The position numbers and the translations under genes were made by a program. Source: Actinomycetes bacterium (GTDB lineage: Bacteria; Actinomycetota; Actinomycetes; Mycobacteriales; Mycobacteriaceae). From it: a stretch of 64,000 nt of DNA. Each line of letters opens with the position of its first letter. Position 1 is the stretch's first letter. The notes under the pieces were generated by a model that searched no databases, was not told where the DNA came from, and saw only the letters and a list, made by a program, of their open reading frames with translations. Location of the stretch: the NCBI GenBank assembly GCA_023404955.1, contig JAEXZY010000077.1:1-64000 (forward strand). The letters run 5' to 3'. Of the stretch, positions 14,223 through 23,400 are shown one piece after another.

Positions 14223-15551
14223 TCAGTCCGGCTGCGGCGCCTGTTCTCCAGACGAGGCCGTGCGCGGCAGCTTCGGCTCCGGGGCGCCGAACAGACCCGT
14301 GCGCGGCGGTGCGGCGTGCCCGTGAACACCTTCTGCATAGGCGGTTTCGGCGTGCTGCGAGAAGTCCACTCCGGACACCTCGTCCTCGGCACTGATGCGG
14401 AAACCGATGATCTTGTCGATCAGCTTGGCCAGCAGGAACGATGCGGCGAACGCATAGCCCGCGACCACCACGACCGCGACCGCCTGCTTGCCGAGCTGAC
14501 CGAAGCCGCCACCGTAGAACAGACCACTCGACCCGCCCGTCATCGTCGAGGACGCGAGTAGACCGATCAGCAGGACCCCGACCACACCGCCCACGAAATG
14601 CACCCCGACCACGTCGAGGGAATCGTCGTAGCCGAAGCGGAACTTCAAGCCGATGGCGAATGCGCAGACCACGCCCGCCGCCACCCCCACGAGCGCGGCA
14701 CCGAATGTGGTGACGGTTCCGCACGACGGCGTGATCGCCACCAGACCGGCCACCACGCCGGAGGCCGCACCGAATGTGGTCGGCTTGCCGTCGCGAACCT
14801 GTTCGACCGTGAGCCAGCCGAGCATGCCCAGGCATCCGGCCACCAGAGTGTTCAGGAAGATCGCCGCGGCGGTTCCGTTCGCGGCCAGCGCCGAGCCGGC
14901 GTTGAACCCGAACCACCCGAACCACAGCAGCCCGACGCCCAGCAGCACGAACGGCAGATTGTGCGGGCGCATCGCCTCTTTCTTGAAGCCGATGCGCGGC
15001 CCGAGCACCAGCGCCAGGGCCAATGCCGATGCGCCCGAGACGATCTCGACGACCAAGCCGCCGGCATAGTCCAGCACGCCCCAGCGCATCATCCACCCGC
15101 CGGGGGCCCACACCCAATGTGCGACAACGGAGTACACCACGATCACCCACAGCGGGACGAAGGCCACCCACGCCACGAACTTGGCCCGGTCGGCGATCGC
15201 GCCGCTGACCAGCGCGGCGGTGATGATCGCGAACGTCAGCTGGAACGTCACGAACAGCAGCTCGGGAACTTGCCCGTGCACGGTGTCCGGAGTGATCCCA
15301 CCCAGTCCGAGGTGCGCCAAGCTGCCGATCACTCCGTCGGCACGACTGTCCGAGAAGGCGAGGCTGTAGCCGGCGAGCAACCACGTCACCGTCACCAACG
15401 GAATCGCGATGAAGCTCATCATGATCATGTTGAGCACGCCGGTGGTACGGACCATCCCGCCGTAGAAAATCGCCAGGCCGGGTGTCATGAGGAGCACCAG
15501 GGCGGTGCTGGCCAGCAACCAGGCGGTGGCTGCGGGGTCGATCTGATTCAC
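14223..15551 (-). CDS. amt: Ammonium transporter (Amt/MEP/Rh family)
   Basis: A 442-residue membrane protein with eleven predicted helices. Family signatures include AIFYGGMVRTTGVLNMI, the pore region DYAGGLVVEIVSGASALALALVLG and the twin-His helix segments VGVHFVGGVVGVLLIG and RPHNLPFVLLG. It conducts ammonium across the cytoplasmic membrane. The C-terminal roughly 70 residues are a Pro/Ala-rich cytoplasmic tail longer than in AmtB. No glnB or glnD homologue is adjacent, unlike the housekeeping amtB-glnB-glnD operon, so this is probably a second Amt. A TetR gene is divergent upstream. Confidence 0.93.
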   Translation of the reverse strand: MNQIDPAATAWLLASTALVLLMTPGLAIFYGGMVRTTGVLNMIMMSFIAIPLVTVTWLLAGYSLAFSDSRADGVIGSLAHLGLGGITPDTVHGQVPELLFVTFQLTFAIITAALVSGAIADRAKFVAWVAFVPLWVIVVYSVVAHWVWAPGGWMMRWGVLDYAGGLVVEIVSGASALALALVLGPRIGFKKEAMRPHNLPFVLLGVGLLWFGWFGFNAGSALAANGTAAAIFLNTLVAGCLGMLGWLTVEQVRDGKPTTFGAASGVVAGLVAITPSCGTVTTFGAALVGVAAGVVCAFAIGLKFRFGYDDSLDVVGVHFVGGVVGVLLIGLLASSTMTGGSSGLFYGGGFGQLGKQAVAVVVVAGYAFAASFLLAKLIDKIIGFRISAEDEVSGVDFSQHAETAYAEGVHGHAAPPRTGLFGAPEPKLPRTASSGEQAPQPD

Positions 15552-15721
15552 GTGCGCACTCCTTCGGGCGGTCCCGAACGAGAATGTCGGCCCCTCGTTT
15601 CGACTACGCGGCGATCATGTTTCCGGCATGTTTCGCAGAACCCCATCAGTACGCACCTGCTTCGCAGCTGCGGTTGCAGTGCGTCGAGCTTGTCGACACT
15701 GGCGCAAAGGTGGAGAAGCCT

Positions 15722-16315
15722 ATGGTGGATCTCGTGGTACCCGACCCGGAGTGCGGCTGGACCGAGCGCGAGGCCGAGCTGCTCGAGGTGACGCTGCGGC
15801 TGCTGCAGACGCACGGATACGACCGCCTGACCGTCGACGCGGTGGCCACCGAAGCCAAGGCGAGCAAGGCCACGATGTACCGGCGGTGGCCGTCGAAGGC
15901 CGACCTCGTCCTCGCCGCGTTCATCGAGGGCACGCGTGACTCGGCCAAGGCACCCAACACCGGCAGCCTGCGCGGCGACCTCATCGCGATCGGCACGTCG
16001 GTGGCCGCGCAGTCGCGCGAGCACACGTCGACGATGCGGGCCGTCCTCAACGAGATGTCGCACAGCCCCGAATTGCGGACGGCGATGCAGGACAAGTTCG
16101 TTCGGCACCGCCACGTCATGATCGAGGAGGTTCTGACGGCCGCCGTCGCCCGCGGAGAGATCGACCAGTCCGCGATCAACCCCGAGATCTGGGACGTGCT
16201 GCCCGGTTACCTGGTGTTCCGGTGTCTGATCTCCGAGCGGCCGCCGACCGAGGAGACCGTGCGGATGCTGGTCGACGACGTGCTGTTGCCCGGCCTCCGC
16301 CGAACCCGCAGCTGA
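15722..16315 (+). CDS. TetR-family transcriptional regulator
   Basis: A 197-residue protein with an N-terminal helix-turn-helix. The segment from about residue 20 to 60 contains LLQTHGYDRLTVDAVATEAKASKATMYRRWPSKADLV, a typical TetR pattern ending in the YRRWPSK recognition turn. The ligand domain is helical and belongs to the TetR C-terminal type seen with PF16859. The ATG at 15722 is preferred because it has a GGTGGAG site 8 bases before it and family similarity begins there. It lies divergent from amt (170-base gap) and convergent with an esterase gene. Target unknown. Confidence 0.88.
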   Translation: MVDLVVPDPECGWTEREAELLEVTLRLLQTHGYDRLTVDAVATEAKASKATMYRRWPSKADLVLAAFIEGTRDSAKAPNTGSLRGDLIAIGTSVAAQSREHTSTMRAVLNEMSHSPELRTAMQDKFVRHRHVMIEEVLTAAVARGEIDQSAINPEIWDVLPGYLVFRCLISERPPTEETVRMLVDDVLLPGLRRTRS

Positions 16316-16317
16316 GC

Positions 16318-17160
16318 TCAGCGCCCGTGCGCGGCGAAGAAGTCCGCGCCGGCCTGACTGGCGTCGAAGCCGAATCCGGTCGGCCAGACGTGGCCACCAC
16401 CGCCGAGGATCACGAATTCGACCGCGGTGCCGTCGGCGCACCCGGTCGACGACGAGCGACCCGGGGTGTCGACCGGGGGCGGGCACCGGTCGATGGCACG
16501 CCAGCGGTTGACCAACTCCGGTGCGGAAACGATGACGCTCGGTCCACCGCGACCGACCATCGGGCCGCCGCCGAACGGGACCACCGGATCGGCGTCCCCG
16601 TGCACGGCGAGCACCGACACCGGCCGTGACGGCGCGCACGGGACCGTCGCGCCGAGCGTTCCGGCCACCGACACCACCGCGGCGACCAGGTCGGCGCGGT
16701 CGCACGCCAGCCGCTGTGCCATGAACCCGCCGGCCGACATACCGGTGACGAAGACCCGGCCGGAATTGACGCCGTACTCGTTGGTGAGCTGGGTGATCAG
16801 CGCGGAGAGGAAGCCGACGTCGTCGACGCCCTGTCGCTCGGGTACCGAGCCGCCGCGGCCGTCCGCCCAGCTCATGTCCACACCGTCGGGGTAGGCGACC
16901 ACGAACCCGTAGCGGTCGGCGACGGCGTCGTAGTTCGTCGCGGCCTCCTGGACGGCTCCGGTCTGCCCCGCACCGTGCAGGTTGATCACCAGGCCGGTCA
17001 CGGCGCCGGGAGGTACGTGCACCGAGTAGGTGCGCTGCAGCCCGCCGATCTGCAGGCCCTGGGCCGGGCCCGGGGCGGCGCCGGCCGGACCGGCCACCGC
17101 GACGATGGTGACCAGCACTGCGGCCAGCGCGGTCAGGACACGGGCGTGAATCAGCTGCAC
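16318..17160 (-). CDS. Secreted PHB-depolymerase-like esterase (LpqC-type)
   Basis: A 280-residue alpha/beta hydrolase with an N-terminal signal peptide of about 28 residues (cleavage near AGAAP) but no lipobox, so it is secreted rather than lipid-anchored. The oxyanion segment is INLHGAGQ, the nucleophile Ser is in VTGMSAGGFM (about residue 142), the acid is in HGDADPVVPF and the His in GGGHVWPTG. It matches the LpqC/feruloyl-esterase/PHB depolymerase family. The natural substrate is unknown. The end lies 2 bases from the TetR stop. Confidence 0.88.
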   Translation of the reverse strand: MQLIHARVLTALAAVLVTIVAVAGPAGAAPGPAQGLQIGGLQRTYSVHVPPGAVTGLVINLHGAGQTGAVQEAATNYDAVADRYGFVVAYPDGVDMSWADGRGGSVPERQGVDDVGFLSALITQLTNEYGVNSGRVFVTGMSAGGFMAQRLACDRADLVAAVVSVAGTLGATVPCAPSRPVSVLAVHGDADPVVPFGGGPMVGRGGPSVIVSAPELVNRWRAIDRCPPPVDTPGRSSSTGCADGTAVEFVILGGGGHVWPTGFGFDASQAGADFFAAHGR

Positions 17161-17256
17161 GGGCCCCACAGTATCGGCCCCGCGGTTTCGGCCGGAGCAC
17201 GCCGGGGCACGGTGGTAGACACGGCACCAGTGTCCCCGACCGAGGAGGAATCGACG

Positions 17257-17886
17257 ATGCAGGTCGTCATCGCAGGTGGTCACGGCAAGATCGCGCTGAT
17301 CACGGAGCGGCTGCTTGCGGCCCGCGGGGATGTCGCCGTCGGGCTGATCCGCAATCCGGACCATGCCGCCGATCTGGAGGCTGCCGGTGCTCGGCCCGTC
17401 GTGATCGACCTCGAGAAGGCGAGCGTCGACGAGGTCGCCGCCCACCTGGCCGGTGCCGACGCCGTGGTGTTCGCCGCCGGTGCGGGCCCGGGCAGCGGGG
17501 CCGCCCGCAAGCAGACCGTCGACCGAGACGCCGCGATCCTGCTGGCCGACGCCGCCGAAGCGGCCGGTGTGCGGCGCTACGTGATGATCTCCGCCATGGG
17601 CGCCGACGTCGACACTGCCGATGACGCGGCCGACGAGGTGTTCGTCGCCTATCTCCGCGCCAAGGGTGCCGCCGATGACGACATCCGTTCTCGCGCAGCG
17701 CTTTCGGCGACCATCCTGCGTCCGGGACACCTCACCGACGATGAGCCCGCGGGCACCGTGACCATGGCCGAGCACACCGGTGAGGGCAGCATCGCCCGCG
17801 CTGACGTCGCGGCCGTCATCGTCGACGTGCTCGACGACCCGCAGACCGGTGGCCGCACGTTCGAACTGATCGCCGAAAAGACCTAG
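17257..17886 (+). CDS. Atypical SDR, NAD(P)-binding protein
   Basis: A 209-residue protein of the NAD(P)-binding atypical SDR group (SDR_a5-like). It starts with VVIAGGHGKIALITERLLAARG, where the cofactor glycines are visible, continues with ADAVVFAAGAGPGSGAARKQTVDRDAAILLADAAEAAGVRRYVMIS, and ends with a RADVAAVIVDVLDDP segment. No catalytic YxxxK is evident; such proteins often act as sugar epimerase-like or regulatory proteins. A GAGGAGGA site precedes the ATG. The gene is alone on its strand. Confidence 0.85.
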   Translation: MQVVIAGGHGKIALITERLLAARGDVAVGLIRNPDHAADLEAAGARPVVIDLEKASVDEVAAHLAGADAVVFAAGAGPGSGAARKQTVDRDAAILLADAAEAAGVRRYVMISAMGADVDTADDAADEVFVAYLRAKGAADDDIRSRAALSATILRPGHLTDDEPAGTVTMAEHTGEGSIARADVAAVIVDVLDDPQTGGRTFELIAEKT

Positions 17887-17891
17887 CTTCT

Positions 17892-18329
17892 TCAGGTCGG
17901 GGCGAACACGGCCTTGAAGCGGTTCAGCGACTCCTGGATGTCGCTCTTCAACGCACCGGCGACGAGCATGCCGATCGGGCCGAACAGCGCCGGCCCACCG
18001 AGGTGCACATCGAACTGCACGTTCGAGCCGTCGGAGGCCGGGCGGATCTTGCCGATCAGCTTGACCTTGACCCCGCCGCGACCGACGCCGTTGAGCGTCA
18101 TCGCCTCCGGCGGCTTGAAGTGCACGACCGTCCACGAGATGCGGTTGAGCATGCCCATGACCTCGACGATCGAGTCGAGCGTCGTGCCCTTGTCGATGGT
18201 GTCGGGCAGCGGGGAGCGCCACACCCGGTGGATGGACAGCCAGTCCTTGTAGCGGGACAGATCCGACGCGCTCTCCCACGCCTTCTCGGGCGGAAGCGGC
18301 ACGTCGACGGAAACCGAGAGCTTCGCCAT
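17892..18329 (-). CDS. SRPBCC-family protein, Rv0910-like toxin
   Basis: A 145-residue START/Bet v1-like (SRPBCC) protein: DVPLPPEKAWESASDLSRYKDWL at the start, a beta-sheet core ending LIGKIRPASDG, and a long C-terminal helix. Together with the preceding small protein it matches the arrangement of M. tuberculosis Rv0909-Rv0910, which is listed as a type II toxin-antitoxin pair. It starts 7 bases after the antitoxin stop. Toxicity is inferred from the homologue. By fold alone it could be a lipid-binding or cyclase-like protein. Confidence 0.8.
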   Translation of the reverse strand: MAKLSVSVDVPLPPEKAWESASDLSRYKDWLSIHRVWRSPLPDTIDKGTTLDSIVEVMGMLNRISWTVVHFKPPEAMTLNGVGRGGVKVKLIGKIRPASDGSNVQFDVHLGGPALFGPIGMLVAGALKSDIQESLNRFKAVFAPT

Positions 18330-18336
18330 CGGCGCG

Positions 18337-18597
18337 TTACGACACCGGGGGCGCCGTCGGCGGCTCCTGCTGCGGCGGCACCGGCGGCGTGGTGGGGGTT
18401 CCGGGCTGTCCGGGCGCACCCGGCCGCCCCGCCTGATCCGCCACGGCCTTCTTCGCGGCGCCCTGCACCTTGTCGACCGCCGACGCGTACTTGCCCTGCG
18501 TCTTCTTGTCCACGAGGTCGCCGGCCTTGTCGATCACGGTGTCCACTTTGTCGGCGTTCTTGGAAAGAAGATCTTTCGCCTTGTCCAAAAATCCCAT
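18337..18597 (-). CDS. MT0933-type antitoxin, Rv0909-like
   Basis: An 86-residue protein. The first half, MGFLDKAKDLLSKNADKV followed by DTVIDKAGDLVDKKTQGKYASAVDKVQGAAKKAV, is the MT0933/Rv0909 antitoxin helix pattern. The second half is a disordered tail rich in Pro, Gly and Thr, longer than in the roughly 59-residue M. tuberculosis protein. It lies between ctpE (10 bases upstream) and the SRPBCC toxin, so all three are likely co-transcribed. The ATG at 18597 is where family similarity starts. Confidence 0.82.
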   Translation of the reverse strand: MGFLDKAKDLLSKNADKVDTVIDKAGDLVDKKTQGKYASAVDKVQGAAKKAVADQAGRPGAPGQPGTPTTPPVPPQQEPPTAPPVS

Positions 18598-18607
18598 GCG
18601 CCCGACT

Positions 18608-20983
18608 TTACCGTTCTGGCGAACGCCACAACCTGCGGGTTTCACCGAGGACCCGGCCCTGCACCCACCAGATCACCTCGACCGCCGCCGCTCCGGCCAG
18701 CCCGATGACCAGCGCCGTCGACGTGGTCGCCAGGTTCGTCGGGTCGAGCAGGAACAGCTTCCACGCCAGCGGAAGGCTGAAGATCAGCACATACGCCAGC
18801 GCCGACACCGCGACCAGCGCCACCCGCCACCACTGGTAGGGCCGGGCGATCACCGCGAGCACCCACAGCGCCGACACCAGCAGCGTGATCAGCGCCGCCG
18901 TCGAGGCCTGCGTCTGCTCCACCGCGGTGGCGGCCCGCCCCTGGTAGGCCAACAGATACGAGACGAACGTCGCGATCCCGACCACCAGACCCGACGGCAG
19001 CGCCGCGGTCATCACGCGGCGGACGAACCCGGGGTGCGCGCGTTCGGCGTTGGGTGCCAGCGACAGGATGAACGCCGGCACCCCGATCGTGAACCAGGCG
19101 GCAATGGTGACGTGGATCGGCTGGAACGGGAACAGCAGCGGATCGGTGCCGAAGATCTTCGCCGACAGACCCGCGAGCCCGACGAGTACGGCGAGCAACA
19201 CCGAATAGACGGTCTTGGTCAGGAACAGGTTGGAGACCCGCTCGATGTTGCCGATCACCCGCCTGCCCTCCCCTACGACGTAGGGCAGGGTGGCGAACTT
19301 GTTGTCCAGCAACACGATCTGCGCCACCGCACGAGACGCCGAACTCCCCGAGCCCATCGCGACACCGATGTCGGCGTCCTTGAGTGCCAGCACGTCGTTG
19401 ACGCCGTCGCCCGTCATCGCGACGGTGTGTCCGCGCGACTGCAGGGCGTGCACCATCGCGCGCTTCTGGTCGGGTCGCACCCGGCCGAACGTCGTGCACT
19501 CCTCCAGCGTGTCGGCCAGCCGGTCCGCATCGGTGGGTAACCGGCGCGCGTCCATCGTCTGGCCCGCGAGACCGAGGGAACCCGCCACCGCGCCCACCGA
19601 CACCGCGTTGTCCCCCGAGATCACCTTGACCGCGACACGTTGCGAAGCAAAGTATTCGAGGGTGTCGCGGGCATCAGGGCGCACCCGCTGCTCCAGGACG
19701 ACCAGCGCGGCCGGGGTCACCGAACCCGGCGCGCGCGGATCGTCGACCGGCAGGTCGGCCGACCCCAGCAGAAGCACGCGCAGCCCCTGGGCGCCGATCT
19801 GCTCGGCCTGAGCCGCCGCCGGCGACGACGGGTCGAGCAGCACGTCCGGTGCGCCGATCACCCAGTTGCCGTGCTCGCCGTAGGACGCGCCGCTCCACTT
19901 CGTGGCCGACTTGAACGGCGCGGTGGCGGTGGCCGACCAGCCGGGCGGGTCCTGGTACGCCTCGGCGATCGCGGCCATGCTGGCGTTGGGCCTGGCGTCG
20001 TCGGCGGCGAGCTGGGCCAGCACCTCGATGACCGCGCTGCTGTCCAGCGGCTCGACCTCGCTGACCCGCATCCCGTTCTCGGTGAGCGTGCCCGTCTTGT
20101 CCGCGCACACCACGTCCACCCGGGCCAGACCTTCGATGGCGGGCAGCTCGTTGACCAGACACTGCCGCCGGCCCAACCGGACCACTCCCACGGCGAACGC
20201 GATCGAGGTCATCAGTACCAGACCCTCGGGCACCATCGGCACCAGCGCGCCGACCATGCGCAGCACGGATTCCCGCCAGCCTGCATCGGTGGTGAACAAC
20301 TGGGTGTAGATGATCAGCGTTCCGGCCGGCACCAGCAGGTAGGTGATGAACTGCAGGATCTTGTTGATGCCGCTGCGCAGTTCGGATTTCACCAGCGTGA
20401 ACTTGCTGGCCTCCTCCGCCAGCTTGGCGGCGTACGCCTCCCGCCCCACCTTGGTCGCACGGTAGACGCCGCTGCCGGCCACCACGAAGCTGCCCGACAT
20501 CACGTGCTCGCCGGGGTGTTTGGCGATCGCATCGGCCTCGCCGGTCAGCAGCGACTCGTCGATCTCGAGGTTCGCCGCGTCGACGACGTCGCCGTCGACG
20601 ATGATCTGGTCGCCGGGGCCGAGCTCGATCAGATCGTCGAGCACGACCTCGCTGGGCTGCCGGGCCGCCGTTCCGGATTGCCTGCGCACCATGGGTTTCG
20701 CCTGACCGACGATCGCGAGCTTGTCGAGGGTGCGCTTGGCCCGCAACTCCTGGATGATGCCGATCCCGCTGTTGGCGATGATCAGGAGGCCGAAGGCACC
20801 GTTGATCACCGACCCGGTGGCCAGCACGATGATCAACAGCACACCGAGGATCGCGTTGATGCGGGTGAACACGTTGCCGCGGATGATCTCCGAGACGCTG
20901 CGGGCAGCGCGGGTCGGGACGTCGTTGGTCTTCCCCTCGGCGATGCGCCGGGCGACCTCGGCGTCGGACAACCCTGCATTCAC
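18608..20983 (-). CDS. ctpE: Metal cation P-type ATPase CtpE
   Basis: The 791-residue protein is close in length and order to M. tuberculosis CtpE (Rv0908), which takes up calcium. It has the P-type hallmarks: TGE in LLTGEADAI (actuator domain), phosphorylated Asp in VVCADKTGTLTENG, and the hinge MTGDGVNDVLALKDADIGVAMG. Helices flank these domains, with six at the C-terminal end. The GTG at 20983 overlaps the upstream hydrolase stop as GTGA; the open frame further upstream has no family similarity. Neighbours on both sides match Rv0907 and Rv0909. Confidence 0.93.
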   Translation of the reverse strand: MNAGLSDAEVARRIAEGKTNDVPTRAARSVSEIIRGNVFTRINAILGVLLIIVLATGSVINGAFGLLIIANSGIGIIQELRAKRTLDKLAIVGQAKPMVRRQSGTAARQPSEVVLDDLIELGPGDQIIVDGDVVDAANLEIDESLLTGEADAIAKHPGEHVMSGSFVVAGSGVYRATKVGREAYAAKLAEEASKFTLVKSELRSGINKILQFITYLLVPAGTLIIYTQLFTTDAGWRESVLRMVGALVPMVPEGLVLMTSIAFAVGVVRLGRRQCLVNELPAIEGLARVDVVCADKTGTLTENGMRVSEVEPLDSSAVIEVLAQLAADDARPNASMAAIAEAYQDPPGWSATATAPFKSATKWSGASYGEHGNWVIGAPDVLLDPSSPAAAQAEQIGAQGLRVLLLGSADLPVDDPRAPGSVTPAALVVLEQRVRPDARDTLEYFASQRVAVKVISGDNAVSVGAVAGSLGLAGQTMDARRLPTDADRLADTLEECTTFGRVRPDQKRAMVHALQSRGHTVAMTGDGVNDVLALKDADIGVAMGSGSSASRAVAQIVLLDNKFATLPYVVGEGRRVIGNIERVSNLFLTKTVYSVLLAVLVGLAGLSAKIFGTDPLLFPFQPIHVTIAAWFTIGVPAFILSLAPNAERAHPGFVRRVMTAALPSGLVVGIATFVSYLLAYQGRAATAVEQTQASTAALITLLVSALWVLAVIARPYQWWRVALVAVSALAYVLIFSLPLAWKLFLLDPTNLATTSTALVIGLAGAAAVEVIWWVQGRVLGETRRLWRSPER

Positions 20984-22569
20984 CGGGTGAACACCCCCTT
21001 GCCCTCGGCGTTGTAGTAATCGAGGGTCAAGCGCGGGCCGTCGAAGGTCGCCGAGGCGACGGTGCCCGGCGGGGCGTTCTCGGTGATGAAGTCGTAGGCG
21101 AACGTGTTGCCGTCCCAATGCCGCAGCGGCACATCGAGGTTCGCGCCGATCCGGAGTCGAAGGGCCCCGTCGACCTCGGTCACGGTGGCGGAGCCCCAGA
21201 AGTCGTTGCGATAGGTCCCCAGATAGTTCGCCAGTGCAGCCGGCGGCGACGGATCAGCGGGTGGTTGCTTGCCGCTCAGAGAACCCGTCGGGGCGTCGAT
21301 CTTCTCGAAGGCTTCCGCGTACAGACCGCGCCAGTCCTGCCGGATCTCACCGAACTGCACCAGATCGGCGAATTCGGCGGTCAGCGTCTCCGGCACCCCG
21401 GTCGGGGTGGCGTTGGTGAGCGCGACGATCGCCACATCCGCCGACGGCAGGATCAGGATGTTCGTGCCGGCGCCCAACTCGAAGGCACCCGAGTGGCTCA
21501 TCTCGGTGCGCGCCGCCGACGTCGTGCCGACGTTGAAGCCGAACCCGTAGAAGCCTGTGCGCATCGCCGATTCCGTGGCCGGACTCGACACCGACTGCGG
21601 GGTCAGCGCCGGCAGCAGGGCCGCCGGGTCGATCACCTGCCGGCCCTGATAGGTCCCGTTGCCGAGCACCATCGCCAGCCAGTGCGACATGTCTGTCACC
21701 GAGGCGCTGGCACCACCGGCGGGGGCCTGCGCGTCCGCGTCCCGGACGAACTGCGGCCGGTAGGTACCGTCGATGCGGATGTGGCCGACCGCCCGATCGG
21801 GACGGCGGGCGTAGTCGGCGAAGCGGTAGCTGGCCGTCGTCATGCCGAGCGGACGGAACAGCACATCGCCGGCGAGGTCCTCCCACGGTTTGGTCGCGGC
21901 TGCCGCCGTCGCCTCCGCGCCCGCGGTGAATCCGAAGTTGGTGTAGGCGTAGGAGATTCGGAAGGGGTCGAGCGGGTAGTCGCGCAGTTTCTCGAGGACC
22001 TGCCTGCGGTCGTCGCCCAGGTCCTCGAGCAGGTCGCCGGCGTGGTCGGGCAGCCCGGAGCGGTGCGACATCATGTCCCCGATCGAGACCATCGGGGTGA
22101 CGGCCGGATCGGCGAGCGCGAACCACGGCAGCTTCGACACGATCGGCGTGTTCCAATCCACGGTCTTCGCACCGACCTCGTGGGCCACCACGGTGGCCGA
22201 CAGCGATTTGGACACCGACGCCAGCTGGAACACGGTGTCCGGTCCGACCGCATTGTCGGAGCCGTCGGGGCGGGTCAGGTCCTTCTTTCCGAAACCTCTG
22301 GCGTACACCGTCTTTCCGCCGTGGACCACGGCGACGGCCATCCCCGGGATGCCGGAGGACGTCATCAACTCGTCGGCCAGCCCGTCGAGCTTGGCCACCG
22401 CGTCGTCGACCGCGTTGGCGGGCAGCGGCATCGCAGGCACCAGCGGGGGCGGTGTGTCGGCGTTCTGGCTGGGTGGCGCTGCCGACGTCGTCGAGGTGGG
22501 TGAGGGCCCGGAGCCGCAGCCGGCGGCCAGTACGGACAGCACGGCGAGCACGGCCACCGGAGGTTTCAT
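20980..22569 (-). CDS. Serine beta-lactamase-fold lipoprotein (Rv0907-like)
   Basis: A 529-residue class C beta-lactamase/esterase-fold protein. The signal peptide ends in the lipobox LAAGC, so Cys18 should be lipidated and the protein anchored outside the membrane. The catalytic SVSK is at residues 118-121, a YTN motif follows in AYTNFG, and HSG near the end replaces the KTG triad. A C-terminal beta-rich domain begins near residue 430. Such proteins are usually D-amino-acid peptidases or esterases rather than true beta-lactamases. It precedes ctpE, coupled by GTGA, as Rv0907 does. Confidence 0.88.
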   Translation of the reverse strand: MKPPVAVLAVLSVLAAGCGSGPSPTSTTSAAPPSQNADTPPPLVPAMPLPANAVDDAVAKLDGLADELMTSSGIPGMAVAVVHGGKTVYARGFGKKDLTRPDGSDNAVGPDTVFQLASVSKSLSATVVAHEVGAKTVDWNTPIVSKLPWFALADPAVTPMVSIGDMMSHRSGLPDHAGDLLEDLGDDRRQVLEKLRDYPLDPFRISYAYTNFGFTAGAEATAAAATKPWEDLAGDVLFRPLGMTTASYRFADYARRPDRAVGHIRIDGTYRPQFVRDADAQAPAGGASASVTDMSHWLAMVLGNGTYQGRQVIDPAALLPALTPQSVSSPATESAMRTGFYGFGFNVGTTSAARTEMSHSGAFELGAGTNILILPSADVAIVALTNATPTGVPETLTAEFADLVQFGEIRQDWRGLYAEAFEKIDAPTGSLSGKQPPADPSPPAALANYLGTYRNDFWGSATVTEVDGALRLRIGANLDVPLRHWDGNTFAYDFITENAPPGTVASATFDGPRLTLDYYNAEGKGVFTR

Positions 22570-22693
22570 GATCGAAACGGTAACCCGCGCGCGCCGCGGC
22601 GTGTGGCGCCCGGGGGATGTTGATCGAGAAGTGTCAAGGAGAGGAAACCTCCGTCGATCACGGCTTGCCGTAGGTTGACATGACGTGATTCTC

Positions 22694-23287
22694 ATGGAGG
22701 GCAACCTGTTCGGTGTCGGCGACGTCGTCGACCTGCTGTGTGCCGCCGACGGCGCCACGGTGGTCATCGACGGTCGCTCCGGATCGGGCAAGACGACGCT
22801 GGCGGCGCAGATCCGCCAGCTCTGGTCGGGTTCGACGGTCGTCGCCCTGGATCACGTCTATCCCGGCTGGGATGGTTTGGCCTGGGCCACAGCGCATATC
22901 GAGTCCGCGTTGCTCGAGCCCCGCTCTCGAGGGCTCGAGGGGCGGTGGCGCAGCTGGAGTTGGCCACGAGGCGCGCCGGGCGTGTGGCATGACATCCCGG
23001 CCGGCGGGCGGTTGATTGTCGAGGGCGTCGGCGTGTTGACCGCATCCAGTCGTCTGTTGGTCGATCTGGCCATCTGGGTGGACGCCGATGACGCGCAGCG
23101 CAAGCGCCGGGCGTTGAGCCGCCACGCCGACGACTACGAGCTGCACTGGGACCAGTGGGCAGCTCACGAAAGGCAGTTCATTCGCACGCATCAGCCACGA
23201 CACAACGCAGACCTCATCGCCGTGGGTGACGCAGGAGAGTTCACCCTGGTCGCAGCCGCACCAGATCACCCCGGCTGGATGCGTTAG
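22694..23287 (+). CDS. Uridine-kinase-like P-loop ATP-binding protein
   Basis: A roughly 197-residue protein with the Walker A motif VVIDGRSGSGKTTLAAQIRQLW near the N terminus. A conserved VVALDHVYPGWDGLA segment (substrate and magnesium region of uridine/pantothenate-kinase-like proteins) follows, then LIVEGVGVLTASSRLLVDLAIWVDADD as Walker B. The end is basic and Trp/His-rich. Actinobacterial proteins of this type have no assigned substrate. ATG 22694 and GTG 22685 are both possible starts. It precedes a thiamine-regulated transporter gene but is separated from it by the riboswitch, so a vitamin role is only suggested. Confidence 0.82.
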   Translation: MEGNLFGVGDVVDLLCAADGATVVIDGRSGSGKTTLAAQIRQLWSGSTVVALDHVYPGWDGLAWATAHIESALLEPRSRGLEGRWRSWSWPRGAPGVWHDIPAGGRLIVEGVGVLTASSRLLVDLAIWVDADDAQRKRRALSRHADDYELHWDQWAAHERQFIRTHQPRHNADLIAVGDAGEFTLVAAAPDHPGWMR

Positions 23288-23303
23288 ATTCATGGGGCAA
23301 TTC

Positions 23304-23390
23304 CGCGGGAGCTCGGGTGAACCGGGCTGAGAGGGTGGCTATCGGGCCGCCGACCGCCTGAACCTGTCCGGGTAATGCCGGCGTAGGGAA
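23304..23390 (+). promoter_or_regulatory. TPP riboswitch (THI element)
   Basis: The conserved core is present: a GGGAGCTCGGGTGAACCGGG stem leading into CTGAGA at 23327-23332, then TGAACCTG at about 23359-23366 and the 3' part GGTAATGCCGGCGTAGGGAA ending at 23390. These are the sequence blocks that bind thiamine diphosphate. The AGGGAA end doubles as the ribosome-binding site 10 bases before the ATG at 23401, so ligand binding probably blocks translation of the permease. No separate expression platform hairpin is visible. Confidence 0.93.
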
Positions 23391-23400
23391 AGCGAGCGAC

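Noticed and set aside
15548..17227. Long open frame on the minus strand across the TetR and esterase genes
   Set aside because: Its translation is Arg/Pro/Gly-rich and lacks any domain. It is a GC-rich shadow of the real genes at 15722-16315 and 16318-17160.
20980..22569. Annotation as an antibiotic-resistance beta-lactamase
   Set aside because: It has SxxK and YxN, but the KTG triad is replaced by HSG and it has a lipobox and an extra C-terminal domain. This fits a D-Ala peptidase or esterase-type paralogue better.
22912..22950. CTCGAG-rich hairpin
   Set aside because: It lies inside the P-loop kinase coding region and follows its codon pattern, so it is not a terminator.
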